A stretch of DNA of 64,000 nucleotides from Moritella marina ATCC 15381 (GCF_008931805.1 NZ_CP044399.1:2046001-2110000), one strand, 5' to 3'. Positions 9,959 through 19,434 are shown, counted from the first letter of the stretch. Notes: generated by a model from the sequence alone, not told the origin. Program-made: numbers and translations.

Positions 9959-9988
9959 TTGGCAGTCTGATGAATCACAAACTGCCAA
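9959..9988. terminator. Hairpin between the large lipoprotein gene and flp
   Basis: TTGGCAGT at 9959-9966 pairs perfectly with ACTGCCAA at 9981-9988. The hairpin lies just after the stop of the 1063-residue lipoprotein gene and before flp on the same strand. There is no long T tract, so it may be a weak terminator or processing site that lets flp be expressed separately. Confidence 0.5.
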
Positions 9989-10005
9989 ATAAAAGTACCC
10001 ATCGA

Positions 10006-13000
10006 TTATTCAGAAGCCGTTAAACGATAGACATATTTTGAACTCCAACTATTTATAGCTTTATAAACATCACTAATACCGTCAGTTTCCATGTTGTAGC
10101 ATTTCTGGCGACCAAATTGAGCGTCATCAGCACTAACATAGCAAAGTGTTGAACCCGATTTTTCCACGTTGTTAAAACGGAACACACTACTATCAATAGG
10201 ACTTAAGCCCTGCAGTTCAGCCAAATTTGGTACTCGCCAATTATTCTTATTACACAAACTTTCATTATTAATTCGTTCCACTTCAGCTAATACCGTATCA
10301 GCCTCGGAACTTGAGCTCCCATGATCTTTAATGCGAACGACTGCATCAGCGCTATCAAATAATTGCCATGCTTGCTTCGACTCTGGTTGATAAGCACATA
10401 CAGCCTCATCAACATCGGTGGTAATGTCTCCAGCACTATCCAGCAATTGATATGTAATTTTAATTTCACTGACTAAACGGCTTAATATGACTTTATCTTC
10501 ATCGCCTTGTTTTGATGCAGAGCTACTCATCGCAGACTTATTTTTGGTTTTATAGTGGTAAATTTTTGCATTTTTATTAACATCGTCAGCAGTCCAATAC
10601 CAAAATACGGTTCCGCCACCAGTGTAATAAGCAATGTCATATTCAGGTTTAAACGCAAGATGATGTAGGAAAACATCAACATCGATAGTCTTACTACTAT
10701 TAATCACACCTGTTTCTAATGACGTTAACTGATTTGTTCTTGGTAATGACCAATCACTACGGCCACAAAACTCTGCATTATTTTTCAGCTCAATAAGACC
10801 ACCAGCCCCCATCACACTTGCAATACCGGAACTTGAAGCATCAAAGGCTAAATCATCAGCACCATTTGGCAGCCCATCTTTAAGTAATGTCCAAATGCGT
10901 TGACGAGCAAGATCGCGATTATCCATAACACAGCGCCAGCCTTGCGCGTAAGTTGTAGCACTTGGTAAATAATCACCATTGATGTCTAACTTGATAAAAT
11001 GAGTAGCAATGACAGCATCCGCAGCCGCGACTTTATAGCCTTCGGTTGAGGCTCGCTTTAATCCTTTAACAGCATGTTCAGTAAGGACGTCCACATCTGC
11101 AGTGGTTGGTAAATTACTAAACATAATTAACAACTTGTCTAGCGCTGATATTAATGCTCTATTATTGACTGTCTGCAATTCACTAATGGCCGTGTTTAGG
11201 TCGGTGGTGAGCTTAATATTTGCATTAATAAAATCAGTTATTGCAGCCGCGGCAGCAAATAAATCTAAACTTTTGGCATGAATATCAGCGCCCACGGTTG
11301 CGTTTGATAACGTATCTTTAGCGCTATTTGCTGTGGCATTTTGATCAGTTAACTTAATCAGCGCAGTTAACGCGGGGGTCACTGTTAATGCAGATTTGAA
11401 TGAAGTATGTAGCGAGGTTAGGTTAATAAAATCAACTTTAATCGCAGCTATATTGTTATTGATCGTCGTTTTAAGTACTTTATCAACACTGCTATCGCTT
11501 TCGAGCATAGTTGAGTAAAGTGTCAATGAGTTAATTTTCTCCTGGTATTCCGTTAACGCCAACACGAGGGAATCAAATGCTTTTTTAGCTTCTGTTTCAG
11601 CGGTTGTAACATTAGATAATAATGGCGTCAAAGGTTGACCAGCTAACGAGTCTATATTGCTGATAACAGAAATTAAATCAGTTGATATTGCTTGCCAATT
11701 ACTATTCTGCGATGACACTAGCGCTTTCAGTGCGCTATTCGTAGATGTAGTCTCTGTTAATATTTTCGCTGTATCTGGTAATTCCCATTTTAGAATCACT
11801 CTCGTACTATATGAAGCGCTAACCTCTTGACCTGCACTAATTGCTTTCAGTGCTTCAATATCATTAACGGTTTCAGATGCCCAATGTTTATAATAGCTAT
11901 CGCTAGTCACTAAATAACTCTTGAAAGTTCCTGCGATATAGCTCGAATCAACTAAGGTTTTAGCTTTCATTTCTGTCGAACCTAATAACTGCCAGTTTGG
12001 CATGTCACAAAATTCTTTGTTTAATAATTTAGGCACTTTATCTGCGCTAGAAGCATCGCCAGCATAACTCCAAAACTGTGGGTCTTCACCCTGATCATCA
12101 TATTCAATGTAGCACCCCGTATTAGAAGCTCTTACCCAATTACCATTGTATGTAAGAGCATTTGCTTGTTTCCAGGTAACCATTGGCACGATACGTGTTA
12201 CATAAAAATCACTCGTTGCAGCTGTAGCATAAAGTGTCTGACCAGCGGGATTAACCTGATTTACAATCGCGTTTTTCTTAACACGCACACCGACCTTGTT
12301 TTTAGCATACGCTTTTGCGCCAATATGTTGCGGTCGACTCGTGACAGGTAACCAAGTCATGCCCCCATCATTGGTAAATTCATAATACTCTGGCTCATCA
12401 TAATCAGCGCCGGTATTGTCGTTCTTTACCCAGTCCCAGCTAAAACCATTGGTTTTAACTTCTTGCGGATAACCTGTATTACCAATATTTTTGTTAAAAA
12501 TAACAGGCGCAGTAGGAGCTGAGATCACGATTGGTACACCAGATGTAAAGGCTTGCGTACTAATTAATATAGCGCCAGCAACAGTGCCACTAGCAGCATT
12601 TTCTTTAACACGCACTTGTACATGGCCAACATCAATATCAACATCGCCAACAAGCAGAGGTTTGCTTGTTACAGTCGTCCAATTAACCCCACCAGTTAAC
12701 GAGTACTCGTATTCGTTTTCGTTACTAAAACCACTAACAAGATCCCAATCAAAGGTATTCAAGCTGTCATTTTGCACAGGATTAGTCGGTGATTTGGGAC
12801 GATTAACCGATACATTAGCTGTATAAATGACGGGATTAACCAGTACATCACTTGCAGCTCGGTTACTACTTGAATCTGCTTTGACGCGAACTTGAATATC
12901 ACCCGCAGCATAAATACCATCAATCACCAATTGGTGAGGATTTCCATTAACGGTCGACCATGGTTGATTGGGGATTTTGATTTCATAAAATTGTTTATCA

Positions 13001-13197
13001 CTAAAATTACGACTCCAAGACCAGCCAAACTGATCAAGATCATCATTCACGATAGGTCCAGCAGGAGCATCCGGTTTAATAGTGGCTTGCGTCGAATTGG
13101 TTGACTTTTGATCTGGGCTTGCTTCATTACAACCCGTTAACAACGTACCTGAAATCACCGTTAACGCGAGCAGTGATTTGTTTACTCCTAACAACAT
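10006..13197 (-). CDS. Large lipoprotein with three N-terminal repeats and DUF1566/Lcl-type C-terminal domains
   Basis: A 1063-residue protein with a lipoprotein signal (LLTGC near residue 23). Residues of about 40-345 hold three related repeats, each with a W-x-W or FDW strand, a YE(Y/I/F) strand and an ending like VxVRVKxN, resembling fibronectin-like or bacterial adhesin modules. A long helical middle (about 480-720) is followed by two segments with phrases like DWSLPRTNQLTSL and NWRVPNLAELQGL, typical of DUF1566/Lcl C-terminal domains. An earlier segment (about 350-400) is similar. The function is unknown; a surface or adhesion role is an inference. It lies upstream of flp on the same strand and shares a Fur-box promoter region with the divergent lipoprotein gene. 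Confidence 0.7.
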   Translation of the reverse strand: MLLGVNKSLLALTVISGTLLTGCNEASPDQKSTNSTQATIKPDAPAGPIVNDDLDQFGWSWSRNFSDKQFYEIKIPNQPWSTVNGNPHQLVIDGIYAAGDIQVRVKADSSSNRAASDVLVNPVIYTANVSVNRPKSPTNPVQNDSLNTFDWDLVSGFSNENEYEYSLTGGVNWTTVTSKPLLVGDVDIDVGHVQVRVKENAASGTVAGAILISTQAFTSGVPIVISAPTAPVIFNKNIGNTGYPQEVKTNGFSWDWVKNDNTGADYDEPEYYEFTNDGGMTWLPVTSRPQHIGAKAYAKNKVGVRVKKNAIVNQVNPAGQTLYATAATSDFYVTRIVPMVTWKQANALTYNGNWVRASNTGCYIEYDDQGEDPQFWSYAGDASSADKVPKLLNKEFCDMPNWQLLGSTEMKAKTLVDSSYIAGTFKSYLVTSDSYYKHWASETVNDIEALKAISAGQEVSASYSTRVILKWELPDTAKILTETTSTNSALKALVSSQNSNWQAISTDLISVISNIDSLAGQPLTPLLSNVTTAETEAKKAFDSLVLALTEYQEKINSLTLYSTMLESDSSVDKVLKTTINNNIAAIKVDFINLTSLHTSFKSALTVTPALTALIKLTDQNATANSAKDTLSNATVGADIHAKSLDLFAAAAAITDFINANIKLTTDLNTAISELQTVNNRALISALDKLLIMFSNLPTTADVDVLTEHAVKGLKRASTEGYKVAAADAVIATHFIKLDINGDYLPSATTYAQGWRCVMDNRDLARQRIWTLLKDGLPNGADDLAFDASSSGIASVMGAGGLIELKNNAEFCGRSDWSLPRTNQLTSLETGVINSSKTIDVDVFLHHLAFKPEYDIAYYTGGGTVFWYWTADDVNKNAKIYHYKTKNKSAMSSSASKQGDEDKVILSRLVSEIKITYQLLDSAGDITTDVDEAVCAYQPESKQAWQLFDSADAVVRIKDHGSSSSEADTVLAEVERINNESLCNKNNWRVPNLAELQGLSPIDSSVFRFNNVEKSGSTLCYVSADDAQFGRQKCYNMETDGISDVYKAINSWSSKYVYRLTASE

Positions 13198-13273
13198 TTA
13201 CCTATCCCTTTTATTTAAATATAAATAACTTTATGAAAACTATAGTCAAACATAATATTTCGCATATACTAAC

Positions 13274-13292
13274 GATAATGAGAGTGATTATC
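13274..13292. promoter_or_regulatory. Fur box
   Basis: GATAATGAGAGTGATTATC matches the 19-bp Fur consensus GATAATGATAATCATTATC at 16 positions and keeps the dyad ends. It sits between two divergent lipoprotein genes, 77 bases from the minus-strand start and 106 from the plus-strand start. This suggests iron repression of one or both. Confidence 0.75.
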
Positions 13293-13398
13293 AATTGTAT
13301 TTGATCATATATTTTATTAATCATCTTTATTTACATTTAAACGACTGGCTTACAGAAGGTATCCGGTATAAAACTTCAAACAACAAAGTGTTATCTAT

Positions 13399-15465
13399 AT
13401 GAATGGAAAATTTAAACTATCTAAAATAGCGGTTTTCATAGCGGGATGTAGTCTCGTAGTGAGCTGTGGCAGCGAAGAAAACAGTACAACGAAATCCGAT
13501 CTCTATGACTACAGTAAGCAATCAATTTGCGTAGATACAGATCGTAATTACACTTGCACAGCTGGTGAGAAAAAGGTACCGACGCTATGGAGTGTGGCGA
13601 GCGATAACACTGCGCCCTTTCTTATCGAAAATAGGGACTATGTACTTACCGCGCCAGCAAGTGCAGATGTTGTCAGTCCGTTTACGACATTGATTCAAAA
13701 TGAAATTTTATTTAATCCACAATTTTCAGGTAGCGTTGCACAAGTACAAGCCCAAGCACAAACGTATTTACAGCAACTATTTGGGGATCAATATAATCTT
13801 GATTTTAATAAACTAAATACCGAGCATGGGCCAAAAGAAGCAACAAACTTGTTACTCGCTTCTTTTACCCACGCACTGTCATTGAAAGGCGATTCCAGAG
13901 CGTTAAAAATATCAGCGGCGGTTGATAAAATGGTCAGTAATGGTAGCTTTGATATCACTAAAAGTTTGAAGCAAACGGATTTAGATAATAGCTATGTAAA
14001 CTTAAATAAGCGCTATCTTATTCCTGGTTCTTACCCGATGCGTACGCTATCCACTAGCAGTGCCATCACGATAAATGAAAATACCGGTATGCTACTGGCA
14101 CTTACCTATGATAATAAACTACTACAAATCGATACAGCCACAGGATTAAGCCACACGTTTACTCCCGCTACGACAACGCAAACAGCGCCAACGATGAGTA
14201 CATACGACGACCATTATGACGATGATGATGATGATGATGATGACGACGATGATCACCATGGAGGAGACTGTGATGATGATTACGGTTCCCTTTTCGGCGA
14301 TGACTGTAATGACGGTGGGACTACTCAGCCAGCATCAAAAATTTTATCAGCCGCTCAAGGCGACCATAATAAAAATGCTTATTTGATTTATCAGCCAACT
14401 ATGTATGGTGATAACAGCATGAGTTACACCTGTAATAGCACGGGTAACAACGGTATTTTCTTAACTAAACTAGGTAAAAACAGTCAAGCATCTCCTTTGG
14501 CTTCAGCACCGAAAATTAGTACTTATAGTCGTGCATCTGGCGGCTCTAAACCCCCTGTCGTCGTACCCGTATTACCGGTTTCATCCGCAAGTTGTAAAAA
14601 CAACCATATCAGTGAGTTAATTGTGTCTTTGAACCATGACACAGTCGCAGCTGTATTTAGCAAAGGTTATGGGCAAGGCGCTGAATTAAAACAATTATCT
14701 AGTGATACTTTAAAGCCAACTGGAAACAGTTACGACCTATCTTCAGCTCAGCCAATACTCGTATTAAGCAAGCAACAAAGATCATTATTAGTGCAACAAG
14801 ATGCTGGTACACCAGCGGTTGTGATTAACGCTCAAACCTTGAACTTACAAAGTGAAATAATAAAAAGTGACATAGATAACGCCGCCTTCGTCAATAATGA
14901 TAAACAACTCATCGTCAGCGATAAAACCAATACCCTCAGGTGGATTGATATTGCGCAAGGTTCATCAATAGCAACAATAGTCTTAGCTGAAAATGTGCTT
15001 AAGCTCGCTTCCGACCCAACGGGTAAACAGAGTGCTGCGTTAACGAATAAAAATATATACCTTATTGATAATGAAACAAAATCTATTATCTACTCGCAAG
15101 CTTATACACAAGGCAATGCCTACGGAATGAGCATGCTCAGTAATCGTATTATTATTAGTCGTTTAGGGGCGATTGATTACATTCAATTTGATAATTTGGC
15201 TGGCTCACCAATCAAAATAGCTAAGCAGATGTTATCGAAAGACTTGCTAACAAACTGGTCAAAAAAGTCCGGCGCTTCATTAACCGATATGACACTTGCA
15301 GAGCTACTACGGGATATTGGCGAAGAAGGTGCTATTAGCCAACAATTTAGCGATATTGACCTGCAATGGCGACCTACAAATGCCAGTAATGTCGCAAGCG
15401 TTAAAGAAGTGATTATAACGGGGGAATATCGCGGCCAACGCATTAGCTTATCTAAAACGCTATAA
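13399..15465 (+). CDS. Large lipoprotein with poly-Asp tract, function unknown
   Basis: A 688-residue protein with a lipoprotein signal (LVVSC near residue 23). The N-terminal 200 residues include a Cys-containing ICVDTDRNYTCTAGE segment and a helical region. After about residue 210, repeated strand-rich segments (MLLALTYDNKLLQIDTATG and similar) look like a beta-propeller-type fold. At about residue 275 is a run of 12 Asp followed by His and more Asp/Cys, encoded partly by a GAT microsatellite. Such an acidic loop could bind metal ions, but that is speculation. It is divergent from the 1063-residue lipoprotein gene with a Fur box between, so iron-dependent expression is likely. I do not recognise the family. 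Confidence 0.6.
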   Translation: MNGKFKLSKIAVFIAGCSLVVSCGSEENSTTKSDLYDYSKQSICVDTDRNYTCTAGEKKVPTLWSVASDNTAPFLIENRDYVLTAPASADVVSPFTTLIQNEILFNPQFSGSVAQVQAQAQTYLQQLFGDQYNLDFNKLNTEHGPKEATNLLLASFTHALSLKGDSRALKISAAVDKMVSNGSFDITKSLKQTDLDNSYVNLNKRYLIPGSYPMRTLSTSSAITINENTGMLLALTYDNKLLQIDTATGLSHTFTPATTTQTAPTMSTYDDHYDDDDDDDDDDDDHHGGDCDDDYGSLFGDDCNDGGTTQPASKILSAAQGDHNKNAYLIYQPTMYGDNSMSYTCNSTGNNGIFLTKLGKNSQASPLASAPKISTYSRASGGSKPPVVVPVLPVSSASCKNNHISELIVSLNHDTVAAVFSKGYGQGAELKQLSSDTLKPTGNSYDLSSAQPILVLSKQQRSLLVQQDAGTPAVVINAQTLNLQSEIIKSDIDNAAFVNNDKQLIVSDKTNTLRWIDIAQGSSIATIVLAENVLKLASDPTGKQSAALTNKNIYLIDNETKSIIYSQAYTQGNAYGMSMLSNRIIISRLGAIDYIQFDNLAGSPIKIAKQMLSKDLLTNWSKKSGASLTDMTLAELLRDIGEEGAISQQFSDIDLQWRPTNASNVASVKEVIITGEYRGQRISLSKTL
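14218..14253 (+). repeat. GAT trinucleotide microsatellite coding for 12 Asp
   Basis: Seven consecutive GAT codons (14221-14241) are flanked by GAC/GAT codons, making 12 Asp in a row. Slippage here would change the length of the Asp run without breaking the frame. Confidence 0.9.
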
Positions 15466-15481
15466 CCTAAACTGACAGTGG

Positions 15482-16021
15482 TTAATTAACGATCCCACTT
15501 AACATCACCGACAGGCGTTCAATTTTGATATTGGATAACTGTCGGTAATCAAAATAAGGGCAGACAATTAAACGATTCTTTACATCAATCGCAAATTCAT
15601 CATCTAACCAAATTAAGTTAGCCTGTAATTGACCTGATGCCAATAGGTCTTTAGCATAAGTACGACCGCATATAATATGAAGAGTGTGGGGATTATCATC
15701 GAGTTTTGGCGGACTAAATAACAAGGCAGTTGCACTACCTGCTTGTAGCAAATAACCATCACGATATTGCTGCCAATTCGGGGCTTTTTTCGCAAAATCA
15801 AAATGATCGGCATTTAACGCATACAACAATTTAGCATACACATTAAATACTTTACGCCAGCCATTACCACAGGCTTGACCAATCGCATTAACTTCACCAC
15901 TGACAAGTGAATTAACGCTGCTTATGCCTTGGTATTCCAACATGTTCGGCGTATTTGCCAAATACACTGCCAATGTAAATTCAGCACAACCAAGTCCTTT
16001 GTTTGTCATCACCCAATACAC
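15482..16021 (-). CDS. Conserved protein of unknown function
   Basis: Up to 179 residues if it starts at the GTG at 16021, or 175 from the ATG at 16009; neither has a decisive ribosome site. No signal peptide or membrane helix is obvious. The sequence has an even, globular composition with conserved-looking Trp/Tyr patches (NWQQYRDGYLL, TLHIICGRTYAKDLL). I recall similar unnamed proteins in Shewanella and Vibrio but cannot assign a role. It is convergent with the poly-Asp lipoprotein gene, 16 bases away. Confidence 0.6.
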   Translation of the reverse strand: MYWVMTNKGLGCAEFTLAVYLANTPNMLEYQGISSVNSLVSGEVNAIGQACGNGWRKVFNVYAKLLYALNADHFDFAKKAPNWQQYRDGYLLQAGSATALLFSPPKLDDNPHTLHIICGRTYAKDLLASGQLQANLIWLDDEFAIDVKNRLIVCPYFDYRQLSNIKIERLSVMLSGIVN

Positions 16022-16092
16022 CTATATATTATTAAAAAGAGGCGTATTATACATAGCGGCAGGATCACGTACTAGTGACCCTACTCTACTTG

Positions 16093-16701
16093 TTATTTTA
16101 ATAGACTGACTTTGATATCAGCTAATTCATTTTTGAACGATTCGAACACAGCTTCCTTGGTATAGACAACATATAATTCATTCACAATTCTAGCCAAAGG
16201 TAAGTCCTCTAAACTGTCAGTATAAAATCGTAACCAACTGAGTGTAATGTTATTTTTTTTCATATCATTAATCACAGCGACCTTTTTAGCATCACCGAGA
16301 AGTTCTATATAATATCCATCAGATAAATTAGAGAATAAAACATGATCAAATTTATCAAGAAAGGGTAAGCACTTCCCATAAATGTCAGGTGCTGCAGACG
16401 CAATAATATTTATCCCAGGCTGATCTAAATGCTTTAATACACCTTTATTGGTAAATAAGCATAAATACCTGGAAAAGATAAATCCAGCGATGCTCCAATA
16501 TTTACTTTCTGATTGAATGGTTGTTAACCTTTTTTTAAATTCGAACCTACCTACAAGTCCACTGCATCGATGGCAATACAATATTAAAATAGGCAGGAAC
16601 GTAAACAAATTAAAAGGTAACAAAATAAGCGTAAATATAACCCAATGTTTAAAAGAATTAACTCTTATTAATGTTAGGTCTAGGTCATAAATTGATACCA
16701 T
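16093..16701 (-). CDS. HAD-superfamily phosphatase-like protein
   Basis: A 202-residue protein starting MVSIYDLDLTLI, where DLDLT is the HAD motif I (DxDxT/V). A hydrophobic stretch follows at about residues 19-42, which could be a membrane hairpin in the cap. Later segments fit motif II (NIIASAAPDIYG) and motifs III/IV (AKKVAVINDM then FYTDSLEDLPL). The layout resembles HAD subfamily IB phosphatases. The substrate is unknown. Its ATG directly follows the TAA of the phosphoribosyltransferase gene, so the two are probably co-translated and functionally linked. Confidence 0.72.
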   Translation of the reverse strand: MVSIYDLDLTLIRVNSFKHWVIFTLILLPFNLFTFLPILILYCHRCSGLVGRFEFKKRLTTIQSESKYWSIAGFIFSRYLCLFTNKGVLKHLDQPGINIIASAAPDIYGKCLPFLDKFDHVLFSNLSDGYYIELLGDAKKVAVINDMKKNNITLSWLRFYTDSLEDLPLARIVNELYVVYTKEAVFESFKNELADIKVSLLK

Positions 16702-17277
16702 TTATCTTGCATCCAAAGCCCATGGACATCTTAATAATATTTTGGAATAAAGCGTAAAATCCGCGTTATGAATAGGATTGGTAAAGGTTGTCGTCAATAC
16801 AGCTGTCTTCACATCACAGCTATCATTAATACCTGAGATGAAATCAAACACGTCTAACATCGTATTTCCGCTATCCACAGCGTCATCTACAATGAGCACT
16901 TTACAACCCGGTTTTTTTAAACAAGAAACATCACCAGAAATAAGTTTCACATCCGAAGCGCACCTCTTCACTGCGTTATTTTTAAATTTCTTTTCTTGAT
17001 AATAAACTTCAAGACTTCTTAATGAGTTTAAAGAAAACTTAGGTAAATATTTTAACATATTGAGAATTTTCAATTTTTCTTTTTTCTTTGTTGCTGGTCT
17101 TTGTCGTTTGACAATTAACTGATTAAAGTTTGTGAATGAACTTTTAGCTTCGACGACATACTTCCCACCAGTCGCCACACCGACAACGACATCAGGGCGG
17201 AAATCCCGCAATGCTAAACTCGCTAAATTGTCACACTTCTGTACAAAATCATCACCGATTAATGTTAATACTTTCAT
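16702..17277 (-). CDS. Phosphoribosyltransferase-like protein
   Basis: A 191-residue protein with the PRPP-binding signature VLIVDDAVDSGNTML (about residues 126-140) and an upstream VVVGVATGGKYVVEA loop, as in type I phosphoribosyltransferases. A basic insert (KRQRPATKKKEK and following, about residues 58-105) replaces the usual hood and may define an unusual substrate. It directly abuts a HAD phosphatase gene. A salvage or sugar-phosphate modification role is possible, but nothing here identifies the acceptor. Confidence 0.72.
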   Translation of the reverse strand: MKVLTLIGDDFVQKCDNLASLALRDFRPDVVVGVATGGKYVVEAKSSFTNFNQLIVKRQRPATKKKEKLKILNMLKYLPKFSLNSLRSLEVYYQEKKFKNNAVKRCASDVKLISGDVSCLKKPGCKVLIVDDAVDSGNTMLDVFDFISGINDSCDVKTAVLTTTFTNPIHNADFTLYSKILLRCPWALDAR

Positions 17278-17572
17278 TTATTACCTCTCTACGAATATTT
17301 AAATAAACGCCTTTAATCACCTAATAATAATTATATTGAGTGATTAAATATTAAAAAATATAGGTATCAAACAGAGTCTAGGCGGGCTTATTTATTATGA
17401 TGTACACAGGCCGTCACTTATATTTAATGCCATGTTATTTGTACTAACTCGCCTGTAGCATAACTATAGACTAAGTATTTATTTTGGAGATATTTACGCC
17501 AAAATTTATTAGTATTTCAGGATTAATGGCTACACCCTGTCAGTATAAACAGGGCACTAGCCTAAAAATAAA
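17278..17572. other. Intergenic stretch with a small hairpin
   Basis: AT-rich and without a convincing reading frame. A short hairpin (CCCTGT, then ACAGGG, near 17537-17554) lies just past the stop of the HlyD-like gene and could be its weak terminator. The rest probably holds the promoter of the phosphoribosyltransferase gene. Confidence 0.4.
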
Positions 17573-18562
17573 TTAAATTGCGTTTAAATATGACTTGTAC
17601 GAATGTAAACGAACCGTCGCGGCGCCAATCACATCAATAAAACCAAAGAATGCATGGGGTTTTCTAGCTGCTATCCAAGCAGAACCTGTCGCGCCGATTG
17701 GAATTATTTTTCCTTCGGGTTCAATTATTTCAAGTATCACAGTACGACCATGGGCACTGGTATTTGCGCCTACGTGCTGCCTTACACTCTGTGGTCCTTG
17801 TATCGGAGAGATCGATGATTCACCTGTACCAGCGGTAAAGCTATGTACCTTAGCACGGAATATTTCACCCGGATAAGCATCGACATAAAACTCTGAAAAT
17901 TGTCCCGGTTCTACATAACGGTAAGTTTGATCAGAAATACGCATTTCTACAAATTTCTTCGACGTATCATAAATATGCATATTACCAATACGGCTGCCAT
18001 CGGCGATATTAACCACCGCAATTTGTCCGTCAAAAGGCGCTCTAACCGTTTTTCTTTGTTGCACGAATAACGTTTTATCTAAATCAGCTTGCAACGAAAG
18101 CAACGAAGCATTAGCGACTTTCAAATCAGATTTAAATTTTTCAACGTCTCTAAATTTAAATATCTCTGGTGATTTTTTCGCTCGTGTCAAATCGCGCTGC
18201 ATTTGCGAAATAGACTCTTCTTGTTTAACAATAGAGGCTTTAATTTTCTCTATATCCGCAGCAGAATTGGTGTCTACTAGGGTATAAATAATGGCGCCTT
18301 TTTTAACCACCTGATTGTGTTCTACAAAAACTTGGTCAATCTCTTCACCAAATAACGGTGACAGCACTGCATGAGGTGCTTTAACTGTTGATGAATAGGT
18401 TAAATCTACAGGCGCCCACAAGCGTGACATTATGCCTAATATAACTAAAATAAACACACCACCAAATACTATCCACACCGCACTTTTTAAAGACCACTTT
18501 ATCGCGCCGGTAGAAACTAATACCCACATCAGTAGGATATACGGAATTATTATTTCTTTCAT
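17573..18562 (-). CDS. HlyD-family membrane fusion (periplasmic adaptor) protein
   Basis: A 329-residue protein with two N-terminal hydrophobic segments (about residues 5-21 and 29-46), a lipoyl-like half (SPLFGEEIDQVFVEHNQVVKKGAIIYTLVD), a coiled-coil hairpin (about 90-160) and the returning half (VRAPFDGQIAVVNIADGSRIG). This is the HlyD/EmrA fold. No inner-membrane pump or outer-membrane channel gene is adjacent. Instead a small membrane protein gene lies upstream, an arrangement like the E. coli YiaV/YiaW and YibH/YibI pairs. The substrate is unknown; proximity to the alkylsulfatase suggests a link to surfactant stress, which is an inference. Confidence 0.85.
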   Translation of the reverse strand: MKEIIIPYILLMWVLVSTGAIKWSLKSAVWIVFGGVFILVILGIMSRLWAPVDLTYSSTVKAPHAVLSPLFGEEIDQVFVEHNQVVKKGAIIYTLVDTNSAADIEKIKASIVKQEESISQMQRDLTRAKKSPEIFKFRDVEKFKSDLKVANASLLSLQADLDKTLFVQQRKTVRAPFDGQIAVVNIADGSRIGNMHIYDTSKKFVEMRISDQTYRYVEPGQFSEFYVDAYPGEIFRAKVHSFTAGTGESSISPIQGPQSVRQHVGANTSAHGRTVILEIIEPEGKIIPIGATGSAWIAARKPHAFFGFIDVIGAATVRLHSYKSYLNAI

Positions 18563-18602
18563 TGTCTTACCCTTTTATTCTGGTTGTAAATAGACATGTT
18601 AA

Positions 18603-19124
18603 TTAATGTGATTTCGCCTCTTCATTCATCACCTTATTTACCTCATCAATTTCTGCACGACTATGCCTTGTCGCTAAGCTATTTTTGATAATATCGGTGA
18701 GTGAAGCGCCGATATGTTTCCAGTTAGCAAACGCAATGATAATGGCCAGCACCCACCAAGCTTTGTGTATAAACAAGCCACACAGTGACAACGCAAATAC
18801 CAATTGGATATGGGTACTATTTTGTTCCTGCGCTTTATGTACAGCCACTTCGTGCAGCTGCCAGAGTAGGTAGACAACAAAAATAACCACCGCGAGGGTA
18901 ACGGAAAATAGGTAACCACTAAAATACTCCGAATTAAACACAATCATCATGGTGTCATTAGGCGTGTTCGTGAAGGTACTTAAGTCAATACCTTTAGAAT
19001 TGATTTTACCCAGTGGCGCCAGTAGGTATGCACCGCAAAGCATCAAGGACATGAAGCAGGTAAATTTAAATAAAACTGTACAAATTATCGTGATCACTCG
19101 GAAAATACTTTTTAAGATGTTCAT
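18603..19124 (-). CDS. Small inner-membrane protein, partner of HlyD-like protein
   Basis: A 173-residue protein with about four hydrophobic segments (about residues 8-36, 67-90, 105-117 and 120-136) and a charged C-terminal tail. It lies 40 bases upstream of the HlyD-like gene on the same strand. Such small membrane proteins accompany HlyD-type proteins in YiaV/YiaW-type pairs, so a joint function is likely. I do not recognise a specific domain. Confidence 0.65.
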   Translation of the reverse strand: MNILKSIFRVITIICTVLFKFTCFMSLMLCGAYLLAPLGKINSKGIDLSTFTNTPNDTMMIVFNSEYFSGYLFSVTLAVVIFVVYLLWQLHEVAVHKAQEQNSTHIQLVFALSLCGLFIHKAWWVLAIIIAFANWKHIGASLTDIIKNSLATRHSRAEIDEVNKVMNEEAKSH

Positions 19125-19173
19125 ATTATTTCCTATTTAGTTCTCATATTTTAGTTATAAGTACGTTGCGAGG

Positions 19174-19434
19174 TTAATGCGTTTTACCATGCTGATGAGC
19201 ATCTTTATTACTTGCCAGTTCACCGGAGAAAATCTGATAGATATCGATTTGTTTCAGTGCATGCTGGTTTGATGGGCTGCTATTAGCCTTTTCTATCGCA
19301 ATAAGTAAACCATTTTCATCATGAATATGCGGCACTGTCATGTCGACATCACCACCGCAGGCGAACGCGTTAAATGCCACGAGATTACAACTGAAAAACA
19401 TCACTGATAATGTACTAACTACTCTTTTTTTCAT
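19174..19434 (-). CDS. Small secreted His-rich protein, function unknown
   Basis: An 86-residue protein with a signal peptide (basic start, hydrophobic core, cleavage near AFA-CGG). The short mature part has several His (PHIHDENG, DAHQHGKTH) and could bind metal. It lies between the small membrane protein gene and the alkylsulfatase gene on the same strand, with gaps of 49 and 76 bases. A role near the alkylsulfatase is only suggested by position. Confidence 0.6.
   Translation of the reverse strand: MKKRVVSTLSVMFFSCNLVAFNAFACGGDVDMTVPHIHDENGLLIAIEKANSSPSNQHALKQIDIYQIFSGELASNKDAHQHGKTH

Noticed and set aside
12491-12826. Plus-strand 111-codon frame inside the large lipoprotein gene
   Set aside because: It is the complement of a long signal-bearing gene with repeats and has no start signals.
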